A stretch of DNA of 64,000 bases from the NCBI GenBank assembly GCA_963605745.1, contig CAVCWT010000004.1:1-64000 (forward strand). Reading direction: 5' to 3'. The DNA is from CAG-791 sp963605745. GTDB taxonomy: Bacteria > Bacillota > Clostridia > Lachnospirales > Lachnospiraceae. Both the position numbers and the translations under genes were made by a program. The notes under the pieces are model-generated. The model ran no database searches. It saw only the letters and a list, made by a program, of their open reading frames with translations, and had not been told where the DNA came from. Numbering within the stretch: position 1 is the first letter of the stretch; every line of letters starts with the position of its first letter. Shown piece by piece: positions 33,913 to 42,766 of the stretch.

Positions 33913-33941
33913 TTGCAAATGTTTATAGGAAGAGATATAGT
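33913..33941 (+). promoter_or_regulatory. argG promoter
   Basis: TTGCAA (33913-33918) and TATAGT (33936-33941) are 17 bp apart and about 56 bp upstream of the argG start codon. The remaining part of the 327 bp argC-argG gap holds the ARG-like boxes and no gene. Confidence 0.65.
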
Positions 33942-33996
33942 GTGTAGCAGTCGGGCCAAGGCTCGATTTAACTTAACATAAAGCGAGGACGAGAAC

Positions 33997-35247
33997 ATGG
34001 AAAAAGAGAAGGTTATACTGGCTTATTCCGGCGGACTTGATACGACTTGTATCATTCCCTGGCTGAAGGAGAATTACAATTATGACGTTGTCTGTGTCTG
34101 CATCAATGTAGGCCAGGAGCAGGAACTGGATGGACTTGAGGAGCGTGCTAAGTATTGCGGCGCTGACAAGCTCTACATTCTGGATGTCATCGATGAGTTC
34201 TGTGATGAGTACGTTGCTCCCTGCATTCAGGCACATGCCGTTTATGAGAACAAATACCTCATCGGCACCTCTATGGCACGTCCTCTGATTGCCAAGAAGC
34301 TGGTAGAGATTGCCCGCAAGGAGGGCGCTGTTGCTATTTGCCACGGTGCAACCGGTAAGGGAAATGACCAGATTCGTTTCGAGCTGGGCATCAAGGCTCT
34401 GGCTCCTGATATCAAGATCATCGCTGCATGGCGTGATCCCAACTGGAAGCTGGATTCCCGTGAGTCCGAGATCGAGTATGCTCACCAGCACGGCATTGAT
34501 CTGCCCTTCTCGATGGATGAGAGCTACAGCCGTGACCGGAACCTCTGGCACATCAGCCACGAGGGACTGGAGCTGGAGGATCCTTCCAACGAGCCCAACT
34601 ATGAACACCTTCTCGTTCTGACCACGACACCGCAGAAGGCTCCGGACAAGACGACCTATCTCACCATCGATTTTGAGAAGGGTCTGCCGGTTGCTGTAGA
34701 CGGTCAGAAAATGAAGCTCTCTGATATCATCCGCAAGCTGAACAAGATCGGCGGTGAGAACGGAATCGGCATCATCGACATCGTCGAGAACCGCGTTGTC
34801 GGCATGAAGAGCCGCGGCGTATACGAGACTCCCGGCGGAACCATTCTGTATGAGGCACATCAGCAGCTCGAGGAACTGATTCTCGATCGCGAGACCTATG
34901 CCGTAAAGGAAGAGATCGGCAGCAAGTTTGCAAGCCTTGTCTACGAAGGCAAGTGGTTCTCTCCTCTTCGCGAGGCAGAGCAGGCCTTCATCGAGAGCAC
35001 GCAGCGCTATGTAACCGGTACTGTAAAGCTCGGTCTGTACAAGGGCAGCATCATCCGCGCCGGCGAGACCTCTCCTTACACCATGTACAACGAGAGCATC
35101 GCTTCCTTCAAGACCGGTGACATGTATGATCACACCGACGCCAACGGCTTCATCAACCTCTTCGGCCTTTCCACGAAGGTTCGTGCAATGAAGATGCAGG
35201 AAGTAGCTAAAAAAGAAGGCGTTAAGAACTGGCAAGATCTGCTGTAA
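33997..35247 (+). CDS. argG: Argininosuccinate synthase
   Basis: A 416-residue ATP-pyrophosphatase that joins citrulline and aspartate. The ATP loop is LAYSGGLDTTCIIPWL at the N terminus. ICHGATGKGNDQIRFE is the second signature, and SMDESYSRDRNLWHISHEGLELED-type text in the middle binds citrulline and aspartate. GAGGA precedes the ATG. It is divergent from the argC-argJ-argB-argD cluster, so all but argF, carAB and argH of the pathway are represented here. A strong terminator follows the stop codon. Confidence 0.97.
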   Translation: MEKEKVILAYSGGLDTTCIIPWLKENYNYDVVCVCINVGQEQELDGLEERAKYCGADKLYILDVIDEFCDEYVAPCIQAHAVYENKYLIGTSMARPLIAKKLVEIARKEGAVAICHGATGKGNDQIRFELGIKALAPDIKIIAAWRDPNWKLDSRESEIEYAHQHGIDLPFSMDESYSRDRNLWHISHEGLELEDPSNEPNYEHLLVLTTTPQKAPDKTTYLTIDFEKGLPVAVDGQKMKLSDIIRKLNKIGGENGIGIIDIVENRVVGMKSRGVYETPGGTILYEAHQQLEELILDRETYAVKEEIGSKFASLVYEGKWFSPLREAEQAFIESTQRYVTGTVKLGLYKGSIIRAGETSPYTMYNESIASFKTGDMYDHTDANGFINLFGLSTKVRAMKMQEVAKKEGVKNWQDLL

Positions 35248-35275
35248 TTTGTCCTGTAAGATGCCGTAAAACCAC

Positions 35276-35335
35276 AAAAAAGGCTCAGCGCCTTGACGAA
35301 TGCGAATTACAATCGTCAAGCGTGCTGAGCCTTTT
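35276..35335 (+). terminator. argG terminator
   Basis: AAAAGGCTCAGC...TTGACGA pairs with TCGTCAAG...GCTGAGCCTTTT around a 13 nt loop, ending in CTTTT. The symmetrical A and T flanks allow action on both strands, which suits the convergent DUF1294 gene. Confidence 0.9.
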
Positions 35336-35453
35336 AATGTGTCTTTGTTCCGGTAAATACGTCAATGATAATTCGTACCTATTCCGCAGTTTGCCGCCTA
35401 GCGGATAATCGGGTGTCAAACCTCTTTGAGCTGGCGGGCGTCCATTCAGAGCC

Positions 35454-35792
35454 TCACAAAAACACGACCTCAGAAGAACATACATACAACAGCAAAATCA
35501 GCAGCAGCTGTACCAACAGGATCGCCGGCATGCCGATGCGGAATTTCGGTTTTCTGGTTTTGTGGCGGTATACCAGCATTCCCAGGTTGCTGCCGATACT
35601 GCCGCCGATGATGGCCTGCAGGAACAACGTAGCCTCCGGTGTTCGGTACTCGCCCCGCCGCGCCTTTTTCTTGTCACAGCGCATCGTCCAGAAGGCCAGC
35701 AGATTTACCCCCACAAGATATACGATCACAACAGCTCCGGCGCTGACATGCAGCGCCAGAGTCTGGGTGAAAAATAATTCAATTGGATTCAT
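35454..35792 (-). CDS. DUF1294 membrane protein
   Basis: A 112-residue protein with three hydrophobic segments (about 14-34, 55-75 and 88-108). The family hallmark RCDKKKARRGEYRTPEATLF lies between the first two helices, with YRHKTRKPKFRIGM before the third. DUF1294 proteins are small membrane proteins of unknown function. The gene stands alone, converging on argG, and the deoD gene lies upstream. Confidence 0.85.
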   Translation of the reverse strand: MNPIELFFTQTLALHVSAGAVVIVYLVGVNLLAFWTMRCDKKKARRGEYRTPEATLFLQAIIGGSIGSNLGMLVYRHKTRKPKFRIGMPAILLVQLLLILLLYVCSSEVVFL

Positions 35793-35888
35793 AAATTACC
35801 TGTTTTGATGAACGGTTCACTATTTGCCAGTGGATTCCGGCACAGCTCCCTTTTGCCTGAGTGTTGGCAGTAATACGATGTGTCTTCT

Positions 35889-36614
35889 TTACGCGAACTT
35901 CACAGCGGTGTTCAGTGCGATCTCCATCATATCGGTAAAGCTGTTCTGTCTCTCTTCGGCAGAAAGTGCCACCGGCTTGAAGAGGTGGTCGGAAATTGCC
36001 AGAATAGACAGTGCCTTTTTATGATTTGCGCAGGCCGTCCAGTAAAGTCCTGCCGTCTCCATCTCGACACACAGATGACCGAAATCGCGAAGCTTCTCAT
36101 TGATGTCGGCCTGCGGATAATAAAAGAAATCCGAGGTATATACCTTTCCGACGTTGTATTTGCAGCCCTGCGCTTTTGCCTGTGCAACGGCCTCCTCGAG
36201 CATCTCATAATCTGCGCAGGCTGCCAGCTGTCCCGGAATGCCATAGGCGTTTCCATAGTTGGAATTGGTGGAGGCAGCCTGTGCAATCACAACATCCTTT
36301 GCATCCACATCCATATCCAGGCCTCCTGCGGAGCCGATGCGGATGATGGCCTCTACGCCGAACTGGCTGTACAGCTCCTGTGTATAAATGCCAATCGACG
36401 GAACTCCCATGCCATGACCCATAACCGAAATTCTCTTGCCCTTATACGTTCCGGTAAAGCCCAGCATATTGCGGGTATCGTTAAAGCAGACAACATCTGT
36501 CATGAATTTCTCTGCAACGGCCTTTGCGCGCAGCGGATCACCCGGCATCAATACCACCTTTGCCAGCTCATCCTTAACAACAATACTTGCGGAAATACTC
36601 TCCTTGGGTTCCAT
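35889..36614 (-). CDS. deoD: Purine-nucleoside phosphorylase, DeoD type
   Basis: A 241-residue hexameric-type phosphorylase. Visible motifs are VVLMPGDPLRAKAVAE near the N terminus, the phosphate-binding IIRIGSAGGLD, and the nucleoside pocket VEMETAGLYWTA followed by ILAISDHLF. It cleaves (deoxy)nucleosides of adenine, guanine or hypoxanthine. AGGAGG lies 7 nt before the ATG at 36614. The next gene upstream is mtnA; if the phosphorylase accepts methylthioadenosine, its product would be the MtnA substrate (inference). A dispersed repeat separates the two genes. Confidence 0.93.
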   Translation of the reverse strand: MEPKESISASIVVKDELAKVVLMPGDPLRAKAVAEKFMTDVVCFNDTRNMLGFTGTYKGKRISVMGHGMGVPSIGIYTQELYSQFGVEAIIRIGSAGGLDMDVDAKDVVIAQAASTNSNYGNAYGIPGQLAACADYEMLEEAVAQAKAQGCKYNVGKVYTSDFFYYPQADINEKLRDFGHLCVEMETAGLYWTACANHKKALSILAISDHLFKPVALSAEERQNSFTDMMEIALNTAVKFA

Positions 36615-36657
36615 CTTTGTTCCTCCTGTCATTCACTTACCGTGGTCTGTATTTTTA

Positions 36658-36716
36658 GTATCTGTTTAGCACCTGGCGATTTCAACATGAATCGGCCGCC
36701 CCGCGGACGGATATAT
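36658..36716 (+). repeat. Dispersed GTATCTGTTTAG element, short copy
   Basis: GTATCTGTTTAGCACCTGGCG is followed by GATTTCAACATGAATCGGCC and a CCCCGCGGACGGAT segment; the second arm of the first hairpin and later modules are missing. It lies between mtnA and deoD. Confidence 0.75.
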
Positions 36717-36784
36717 CTGTCCTTGCCCATTCGCAGAATCACTGCAGTGCAGCATTTCCTTCCTCATGAAGCGTCCTCGCAGGT

Positions 36785-37855
36785 TCAGCAGTCGCTGAAC
36801 AGCTTTTTCAGATTCTCCTTAAACGGCGGATAAACCACACCCTTCTCGGTCACAATACCGGTCAACAGCTCATGATCCGTCACATCAAAGGAAGGGTTGT
36901 AGCTCTTGACCTCCTTTAAAGCCATCGGCTCCTCATACCACATTTCCTTGATCTCCTCCGGATCACGCTCCTCAATGTGAATATCATCTCCTGTCGGTGT
37001 CGCCAGATCAATCGTCGAGGACGGTCCTAAGGTATAGAACGGAATTCCGTAATGCTTTGCCAAAATGGCAACGCCGGAGGTTCCGATTTTGTTGGCAAAA
37101 TCGCCGTTGGCCGCAATGCGGTCACAGCCGACAAAGACCGCATTCACAAGTCCCTGCTTCATCACGATGGAGGCCATATTGTCACAGATCAAGGTGACAT
37201 CAATTCCCGCCTTCTGCAGCTCGTAAGAGGTCAGTCTCGCTCCCTGCAAAAGAGGTCTCGTCTCATCGGCATAGACGCGCAGCTTCATTCCCTGCTCGGT
37301 TCCGTAGTAAATCGGAGCCGTTGCCGTTCCATAGCCAAGGCAGGCAAGGTAGCCCGCATTGCAATGCGTCAGAATGCCGTCGCCGCTCTTAATGAGTGCT
37401 GCGCCGTATTCTGCAATCTTGCGGGTCATCTCCTCGTTCTCGGCCTCGATCTTTTTCGCCTCTTCGCCGAGAAGCTGCACAATCTCTGCGCTCTCTTTCC
37501 CGAAAGCCGCCTCCACAACGCCTCTTTGTCTTTTTAACGCCCAGGACAGATTCACAGCGGTAGGCCTGGAACTATTGAGATATTCCGACTGCTGCCAGAA
37601 CTTCTCTTTAAAATCCGCATAGGAAAGCTCCTGATACCTCTGCGCCAGCACATACATCGCATAGCCGGCAAATACACCGATGGCCGGTGCTCCGCGAACC
37701 TCCAGCCTCTTAATCGCCTTCCATGCTGCCTCCTCTGTACTGATTCTCAGGTACTCCTCATGTCCCGGGAGCCTTGTCTGATCCAGAATCACAACCTCGG
37801 TCTCATCCTGCGAAAGTCCGACGACCTGCAGTCGGTTCTCCTTGTTCTCTGCCAT
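36785..37855 (-). CDS. mtnA: Methylthioribose-1-phosphate isomerase
   Basis: A 356-residue member of the eIF-2B alpha/MtnA family that isomerises an aldose-1-phosphate to the ketose for methionine salvage. Motifs: LEVRGAPAIGVFAGYAM, ILTHCNAGYLACLGYGTA (active-site Cys), YADETRPLLQGARLTSYEL, VFVGCDRIAANGDFANKIGT and FYTLGPSSTIDLATPTGDDI. The ATG at 37855 (MAENKEN) has AGAGAGGAA about 11 nt upstream. No mtnK is adjacent; the nearby phosphorylase could make methylthioribose-1-phosphate directly. It could also act on another pentose 1-phosphate. Confidence 0.92.
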   Translation of the reverse strand: MAENKENRLQVVGLSQDETEVVILDQTRLPGHEEYLRISTEEAAWKAIKRLEVRGAPAIGVFAGYAMYVLAQRYQELSYADFKEKFWQQSEYLNSSRPTAVNLSWALKRQRGVVEAAFGKESAEIVQLLGEEAKKIEAENEEMTRKIAEYGAALIKSGDGILTHCNAGYLACLGYGTATAPIYYGTEQGMKLRVYADETRPLLQGARLTSYELQKAGIDVTLICDNMASIVMKQGLVNAVFVGCDRIAANGDFANKIGTSGVAILAKHYGIPFYTLGPSSTIDLATPTGDDIHIEERDPEEIKEMWYEEPMALKEVKSYNPSFDVTDHELLTGIVTEKGVVYPPFKENLKKLFSDC

Positions 37856-38046
37856 CTTGTTTTTCGTTCCTCTCTGATCCACACTGATATACATTGATAC
37901 ACGGCTTCCATGCACGGATCCGCCGCAATGCCGACCTTTTTGTTTCGATTTTCTGTACCGACCTTTCCGTTACTGTCCTTTGGCATTGTATCAATGCATT
38001 TGGAAGAGTCCCTGCAGCATGCTGCAAGGAGCACGGAACGGACGAA

Positions 38047-39462
38047 TTATTTCAGCTCCTTGTGAGCCTCGAAAAAGGCCTTCGTCTCCTTCACCACCAC
38101 ACCATTCAACACGAACAATGCGATCATGTTGGGGATCGCCATCAGACCGTTAAAGATATCTGCAATGGTCCATACTGCGCTGACGGTCATATATGGTCCG
38201 ATGAATACGGCCAGGATATAAAGCCAGCGGTAGATCAGGATTTTCTTTCCCTGCTCGCCCACCAGATACTCCAGGCACCTCTCACTATAATAATCCCATC
38301 CGAGGATGGTCGTAAAGGCAAAAAACACCAGGCATACCATCAGAATAAAGGCGGTCAGCTGCTCCGGCAGCGGAAGTCCCTTCTGAAAAGCGTAGGTAGT
38401 CACCTGCACACCTTCGAGTCCGTCCACCTGCCATGCCCCCGTCAGAACGATGGAGAGTCCTGTCATGGTGCAGATGATGATCGTGTCAATGAAGGTACCC
38501 GTCATGCTGACAAGGCCCTGACGAACCGGCTCCTGCGTTTTTGCTGCAGCTGCAGCAATCGGGGCGCTTCCAAGGCCCGCCTCATTCGAGAAAATGCCGC
38601 GTGCCACACCCTTTTGCATGGCAACAATCATCGAGCCAACAACGCCACCGGTCACTGCCTGCGGGTTAAAGGCCCCGCGCACAATGGTCACAACCGCAGT
38701 CGGAACCTGTCCAAGGTTACACAAAATAAGTGCCACACTGAACACAATATAGATCACTGCCATAAACGGAACAATGATCTGACTCACCGTTGCAATTCTC
38801 TTGATTCCTCCGATCAGAATCGCAGCAACACATACGGCCAGTACCAGAGACGAAATAACGACCGCCACCGAATGCGTTCCCAGGAAAGGAATGGTGATGC
38901 AGTTCACCTTGTTCGGATCAAAAAAGTTCTGTACCGCACTGGAAATGCCGTTAACCTGGCTGAAGGTTCCGATTCCGAAGAGGCCAACACATACGCCAAA
39001 GAATGCGAATACTTTGCCAAGCCATCTCCAGTTCTCTCCCATTCCCTTTTCAATATAGTAGAAGGGACCGCCCAGGCTGTGTCCGTCCTTAGCCACCACG
39101 CGGTATTTAACAGCGAGAAGTCCTTCGGAATATTTGGTCGCCATGCCGAAAAAGGCAGCAACAATCATCCAGAACAACGCTCCCGGTCCGCCGGCACAGA
39201 CGGCCGTTGCAACGCCGACAATATTGCCGGTTCCGATGGTCGCACTAAGAGCCGTACAAAGTGCTGCAAAGCTCGAGATCTCTCCTTCGCCATCATCCTC
39301 ATTCTGGAACATCCATTTGAGTGCCAGAGGCAGTCTTCTCACCTGCAGCAAACGAAGTCTGCCGGTTAACAGAACACCTCCCGCAATGATGAGTACCATC
39401 AATGGGACACCCCATACTAAATCGTCGATTGTCGATAACAGGTTATTGATCGTTTCCGCCAT
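38047..39462 (-). CDS. Sodium/alanine (AGCS) symporter
   Basis: A 471-residue transporter with about eleven membrane helices. AGCS signatures are seen as SSFAALCTALSATIGTGNIVGVA, AAFFGMATKYSEGLLAVKYR, GGPFYYIEKGMG and ARGIFSNEAGLGSAPIAAA. It imports alanine or glycine with Na+. The ATG at 39462 is chosen because GGGAGGAG lies 6 nt upstream. The leader carries several imperfect 10 bp GGATTCAGAC-like repeats (39495-39575) and, further up, a perfect 18 bp palindrome over the predicted -10 box, so it is likely repressed by a GntR-type regulator. Confidence 0.94.
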   Translation of the reverse strand: MAETINNLLSTIDDLVWGVPLMVLIIAGGVLLTGRLRLLQVRRLPLALKWMFQNEDDGEGEISSFAALCTALSATIGTGNIVGVATAVCAGGPGALFWMIVAAFFGMATKYSEGLLAVKYRVVAKDGHSLGGPFYYIEKGMGENWRWLGKVFAFFGVCVGLFGIGTFSQVNGISSAVQNFFDPNKVNCITIPFLGTHSVAVVISSLVLAVCVAAILIGGIKRIATVSQIIVPFMAVIYIVFSVALILCNLGQVPTAVVTIVRGAFNPQAVTGGVVGSMIVAMQKGVARGIFSNEAGLGSAPIAAAAAKTQEPVRQGLVSMTGTFIDTIIICTMTGLSIVLTGAWQVDGLEGVQVTTYAFQKGLPLPEQLTAFILMVCLVFFAFTTILGWDYYSERCLEYLVGEQGKKILIYRWLYILAVFIGPYMTVSAVWTIADIFNGLMAIPNMIALFVLNGVVVKETKAFFEAHKELK

Positions 39463-39631
39463 TGGAAGCTCCTCCCTCATCCTGATGCTGTCCTTGTCTA
39501 ATCCATCTGCATCCATTCGAATCTGCCTGAATCCGTCTGAATCCGTTTAAAATCCATTTGAATCCATCCTGATCCTCTCAAACCGTCCTGATTTGTCCGG
39601 ATTCCCGTACAGCATAATGTTGTATCTGTGC

Positions 39632-39670
39632 ATTATTGTATACAATAATGTTAAGTTTCCTGCCTGTCAA
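39632..39670 (-). promoter_or_regulatory. AGCS promoter with overlapping perfect palindrome
   Basis: On the minus strand TTGACA (39665-39670) is 17 bp from TATTGT (39642-39647). The -10 lies in ATTATTGTATACAATAAT (39632-39649), a perfect 18 bp palindrome of the style of GntR-family operators. The rest of the 378 bp between the symporter and the next gene holds the 10 bp leader repeats and the terminator at 39765-39799. Confidence 0.65.
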
Positions 39671-39764
39671 GGTGCTAAAACAATCAAGCCTGCTCACGCA
39701 GGCAATATGTTAAATAAAAGTACCTTCTGCGTGTCCGAAATTTTTACAGTAACAGATCAATAAA

Positions 39765-39799
39765 AAAGTCTCCCGGGCAATGACTGCCCGGGAGACTTT
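39765..39799 (-). terminator. Terminator of the DUF5722 gene
   Basis: AAAGTCTCCCGGGCA pairs with TGCCCGGGAGACTTT over 15 bp with a 5 nt loop, followed by a T run on the minus strand. It lies 42 bp after the stop codon at 39841. Confidence 0.92.
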
Positions 39800-39840
39800 C
39801 TGTACTGCTATGAATCTTATGTACTGCTGTTCCTCATCCG

Positions 39841-41469
39841 TTACCGAACCACAATGCTGGAGGTGATATCCTTGCCCAGAACTGCAGAGGCTGCTGCGAT
39901 GGTGTTAGGATCTGTTGCAGTTATGAACCAGCTGTAGGCCTGTTTTGCCGTTCCGTTGGCATTCAGAAGACCATAGTCAAGGCCCTGATTGATTTCGCTC
40001 TGATCGGATCGCTGGCGATTGATCACGATGCCGTCGATGTGCTGGTTAGCATTGGCCTGATTGATGGCAAATACGATATCGGCTGCCTGCAGGGCCTCGT
40101 TGGAGCCCATTGCTGCACTGGAGGTAAAGCCAACCTCTGTCAGGGAAATCGAACGAACCTGACCAGCCGGATTCAGGAACTGTGCCTGGCACATAAAGTC
40201 GGTCAGAACATCGATGTTGCTCATCGTAATGTAGCGTGTGCTCTGTGTATGCGTTACCTGTGCCTTGGCGGTCAGCGTGTTGGGCTCATACAGAGGGAAA
40301 TTGTACGGATGGCTGGAAAGACTCCAGTCAATGTTGCCTTCCGCGGTAATCTGTGCATTCAGCTGCGTCAGGAATTCCTGTGAGCCGTAATGCAGGGCGG
40401 CATTGTCGGATTTCCACTCCTGATCGGTTGAGGCATAGATTCTGGCGTTTGCATTCTGTGACTTGATGCCGTTATAGAATACACGCAGCTCATCCGCATA
40501 AGCCTTAGCAAAGCCGGCCAGGCCAACCGATGCATCCATGTAGTTCCACTCAGCTCTTGCATTGACCTCGTTGCCGACAATCCAGTTGTCAACGGTTCCG
40601 TGACCGGTGCCGGAGTAACGCTGTCCGAGGAACGAAGCCACTGCCTCCAGCTCCTCAAGGCCGGCCTGATCGACGGTATTGAACATATAGTAGTTCGCGC
40701 CGACGCCTCTAGACTGCGGATGAATCATAATACCGCCATTCGCACCGCACAGAATGATCAGGTTCACCTGAATGCCTGCTGCATTCATAGCAGGAACGAT
40801 GATGTCATACTGTCCTACGATTCCTGCATTAAAGGAATAGTTCTTTCCGTTGTAGGTGTAGTTCACACCGCCGCCGGAGATCATATCTCCTACCGGCAGA
40901 TTATACGTGATCTGGTTTACGCCCATGGCCTTGAGCGTTGCTGTATCACGAATGGTCTCTGCAGCAGGAAGGAGTCCCTTCTTGCCATTATCGGATCTAG
41001 CCACCGTATGTGTGGCAACGGCCTCCGGATTCAGGATGTACATGTCATTGGACAGATCCTTGAAGGCTCCCGATGAAACACCGACAACAGTGAACTTTTT
41101 ATACAGCATTGAGGCTGCGGTGTTGTTGCCCAACGGGAAGGTAAATACCGCCTGTGCGCCAGCCGGTGCCTGTGCCACCTCAACACCCTGTACACCGGAC
41201 ATAGCAGGATCCTGTGCAAACAGATGATAGACTCCATCATCCGATTTTCCGGTTCCGGTTGCGGTTACAACCACATTCGATCCCTGGATCACAACCGAAC
41301 TGATGGTAACAGCATTGGTTGCTGTCGTTGTCTTTTTGGTCGTGGTGGTCGTCTTGGTTGCCTTCTTGCTGGATGCTTTCTTCTTGCTGGCAGCCATGAC
41401 CGGCATGCTGCTCACAAGGGTAGCTGCCATGGCAATGGCCGTGATCAGCGAGACTGCTCTCTTGTTCAT
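39841..41469 (-). CDS. Secreted DUF5722 / glycoside-hydrolase-like protein
   Basis: A 542-residue exported protein. A signal peptide ends near VMAASKKKAS, followed by a Lys/Thr-rich linker with a run of T and K (about 27-50). A beta-sandwich-like segment (about 55-140) precedes a TIM-barrel-like domain. The barrel shows NLPVGDMISGGGVNYTYN, NWIVGNEVNARAEWNYMDA (Glu after Asn, as in clan GH-A acid/base), ASTDQEW, SSHPYNFPLYEP and SISLTEVGFTSS (candidate nucleophile Glu). Substrate unknown; a glycan-active role is inferred from these glutamates. GGGGGAG precedes the ATG. It is a single gene with its own terminator. Confidence 0.78.
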   Translation of the reverse strand: MNKRAVSLITAIAMAATLVSSMPVMAASKKKASSKKATKTTTTTKKTTTATNAVTISSVVIQGSNVVVTATGTGKSDDGVYHLFAQDPAMSGVQGVEVAQAPAGAQAVFTFPLGNNTAASMLYKKFTVVGVSSGAFKDLSNDMYILNPEAVATHTVARSDNGKKGLLPAAETIRDTATLKAMGVNQITYNLPVGDMISGGGVNYTYNGKNYSFNAGIVGQYDIIVPAMNAAGIQVNLIILCGANGGIMIHPQSRGVGANYYMFNTVDQAGLEELEAVASFLGQRYSGTGHGTVDNWIVGNEVNARAEWNYMDASVGLAGFAKAYADELRVFYNGIKSQNANARIYASTDQEWKSDNAALHYGSQEFLTQLNAQITAEGNIDWSLSSHPYNFPLYEPNTLTAKAQVTHTQSTRYITMSNIDVLTDFMCQAQFLNPAGQVRSISLTEVGFTSSAAMGSNEALQAADIVFAINQANANQHIDGIVINRQRSDQSEINQGLDYGLLNANGTAKQAYSWFITATDPNTIAAASAVLGKDITSSIVVR

Positions 41470-41543
41470 AATCTCCCCCTTTTTAGGTTTGTTCTTTCAC
41501 GAACGGTAACATTTACGATCAGTTTATCTCTTTTCTGACATTA

Positions 41544-42665
41544 TTACAAGGCGGCAGTTTCCTTTAGAAATTCGAACACACCGTTCCAGTAGGCATCGCC
41601 GATCTGATAATGTGCCACCGCATGATCGGCGCCTTCCACCGAAATCTTTTTCTTGTTGGTGCCGGGTTTTGCCGCATACACGATATCCATCATGGAATAC
41701 GGTACAAAGCCGTCTGCCGTGCCGTGAATGAACAGAAACGGCTTTTGACATTTCCGGATCTGTTTTACGGAAGAGGCCTCACCGAAGGTATAGCCCGCTC
41801 GTAGTTTCGACAGAAGGCTCGAAAGATACAGAATCGGGAAGGGCGGCAGGTGGAACCGCAGCCGCAGCTCCGAGGCAAAGATATTCCAGGCGCTGTCGTA
41901 GCCGCAGTCCTCCACAAAGGCCACCACCTGATCCGGGGTATCCTCACCGGAGGTCATCATGACGGTTGCAGCCCCCATCGAAACGCCGTGGAGAACAATT
42001 CTTGCCTCCGGATCCTTTTCAACAATCCAGGAAATCCAGCGCAGAATATCCAGTCGGTCCAGCCAGCCCATGCCCATATAAAGGCCTTCGCTGTCTCCGC
42101 AGGCACGAAGGTCCGGCAGCAGAACGTGGTAGCCTTCTGCGTAGTACCGGTCCGCATGATCCTCCATCCACACATGGCTGCCGCCATAGCCGTGGATCAG
42201 GATGGCCCACTTGTGCTCATCCGCAGCATCCGTTTTACCGGCTGTTGTACCAATATCTGCGTCCGCCTTTGTGGCTCCGACCGGTTTGCTGGCGGTCTTT
42301 CCAGCCTCTTTCTTCAACGGCTGCGCATACCAGAATCCCGCCAGTTTGAGGCCGTCCTTCGAGGTTGTATACACTTCTTTGGGAGGATGCTCTGTGCGGA
42401 ACACTTCTGTCCGCTGCTTTTGTTCCTTCTCATTGGCTTCGAATATCGCCTTGAGATTATTGTGATTCGCAGCTGCGTCAGAGTCCTTCTGCCCGCCCTC
42501 GCCATCTTGCTCCTGCGGCTCAGCTGATTCCTCATTCAAGGACACCTTCCGGTCTCCCCCGCCGCCCTGAATGGTCAGACCGTAGGTTACCATCTTGTTC
42601 GCAGCGATCAGCAGTACAGCCAGAACCAGAACAATGACCACAATAAAGATTACGATTCCTGTCAT
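41544..42665 (-). CDS. Membrane-anchored alpha/beta hydrolase
   Basis: A 373-residue protein with one N-terminal membrane helix (IVIFIVVIVLVLAVLLIAA). An acidic Gln/Glu/Asp-rich linker (about 40-75) and a hydrolase domain follow. The catalytic Ser is in LHGVSMGAATVMM (GxSxG), the oxyanion region is ILIHGYGGSHVWMEDHADRY, and the His is in EGADHAVAHY. FIHGTADGFVPYSM carries the Asp. A second low-complexity insert (Thr/Ala/Lys) lies at about 120-150. It resembles YqkD/BAAT-like serine hydrolases; the substrate is unknown. The ATG at 42665 is preceded by GGAGAGGAGG. kduI lies upstream, across a terminator. Confidence 0.82.
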   Translation of the reverse strand: MTGIVIFIVVIVLVLAVLLIAANKMVTYGLTIQGGGGDRKVSLNEESAEPQEQDGEGGQKDSDAAANHNNLKAIFEANEKEQKQRTEVFRTEHPPKEVYTTSKDGLKLAGFWYAQPLKKEAGKTASKPVGATKADADIGTTAGKTDAADEHKWAILIHGYGGSHVWMEDHADRYYAEGYHVLLPDLRACGDSEGLYMGMGWLDRLDILRWISWIVEKDPEARIVLHGVSMGAATVMMTSGEDTPDQVVAFVEDCGYDSAWNIFASELRLRFHLPPFPILYLSSLLSKLRAGYTFGEASSVKQIRKCQKPFLFIHGTADGFVPYSMMDIVYAAKPGTNKKKISVEGADHAVAHYQIGDAYWNGVFEFLKETAAL

Positions 42666-42690
42666 TTCTGCCTCCTCTCCTATATAACAA

Positions 42691-42729
42691 TCTGGCGAAG
42701 ATGACCGTTTGAAAACCATCTTCGCCAGA
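42691..42729 (-). terminator. kduI terminator
   Basis: TCTGGCGAAGATG pairs perfectly with CATCTTCGCCAGA over 13 bp around a 13 nt loop. It lies between the kduI stop and the hydrolase ribosome site. The T tract on the minus strand is short. Confidence 0.75.
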
Positions 42730-42766
42730 CTCTTACTCATTCATGCGGAACAATCATGCAGCAACC

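Noticed and set aside
33973..35319. 448-codon minus-strand open frame opposite argG
   Set aside because: Antisense to argG through its terminator; no motif.
37894..39369. 491-codon plus-strand open frame
   Set aside because: It is antisense to the symporter and mtnA, its product is rich in His/Asn/Arg without any family motif, and it has no ribosome site.
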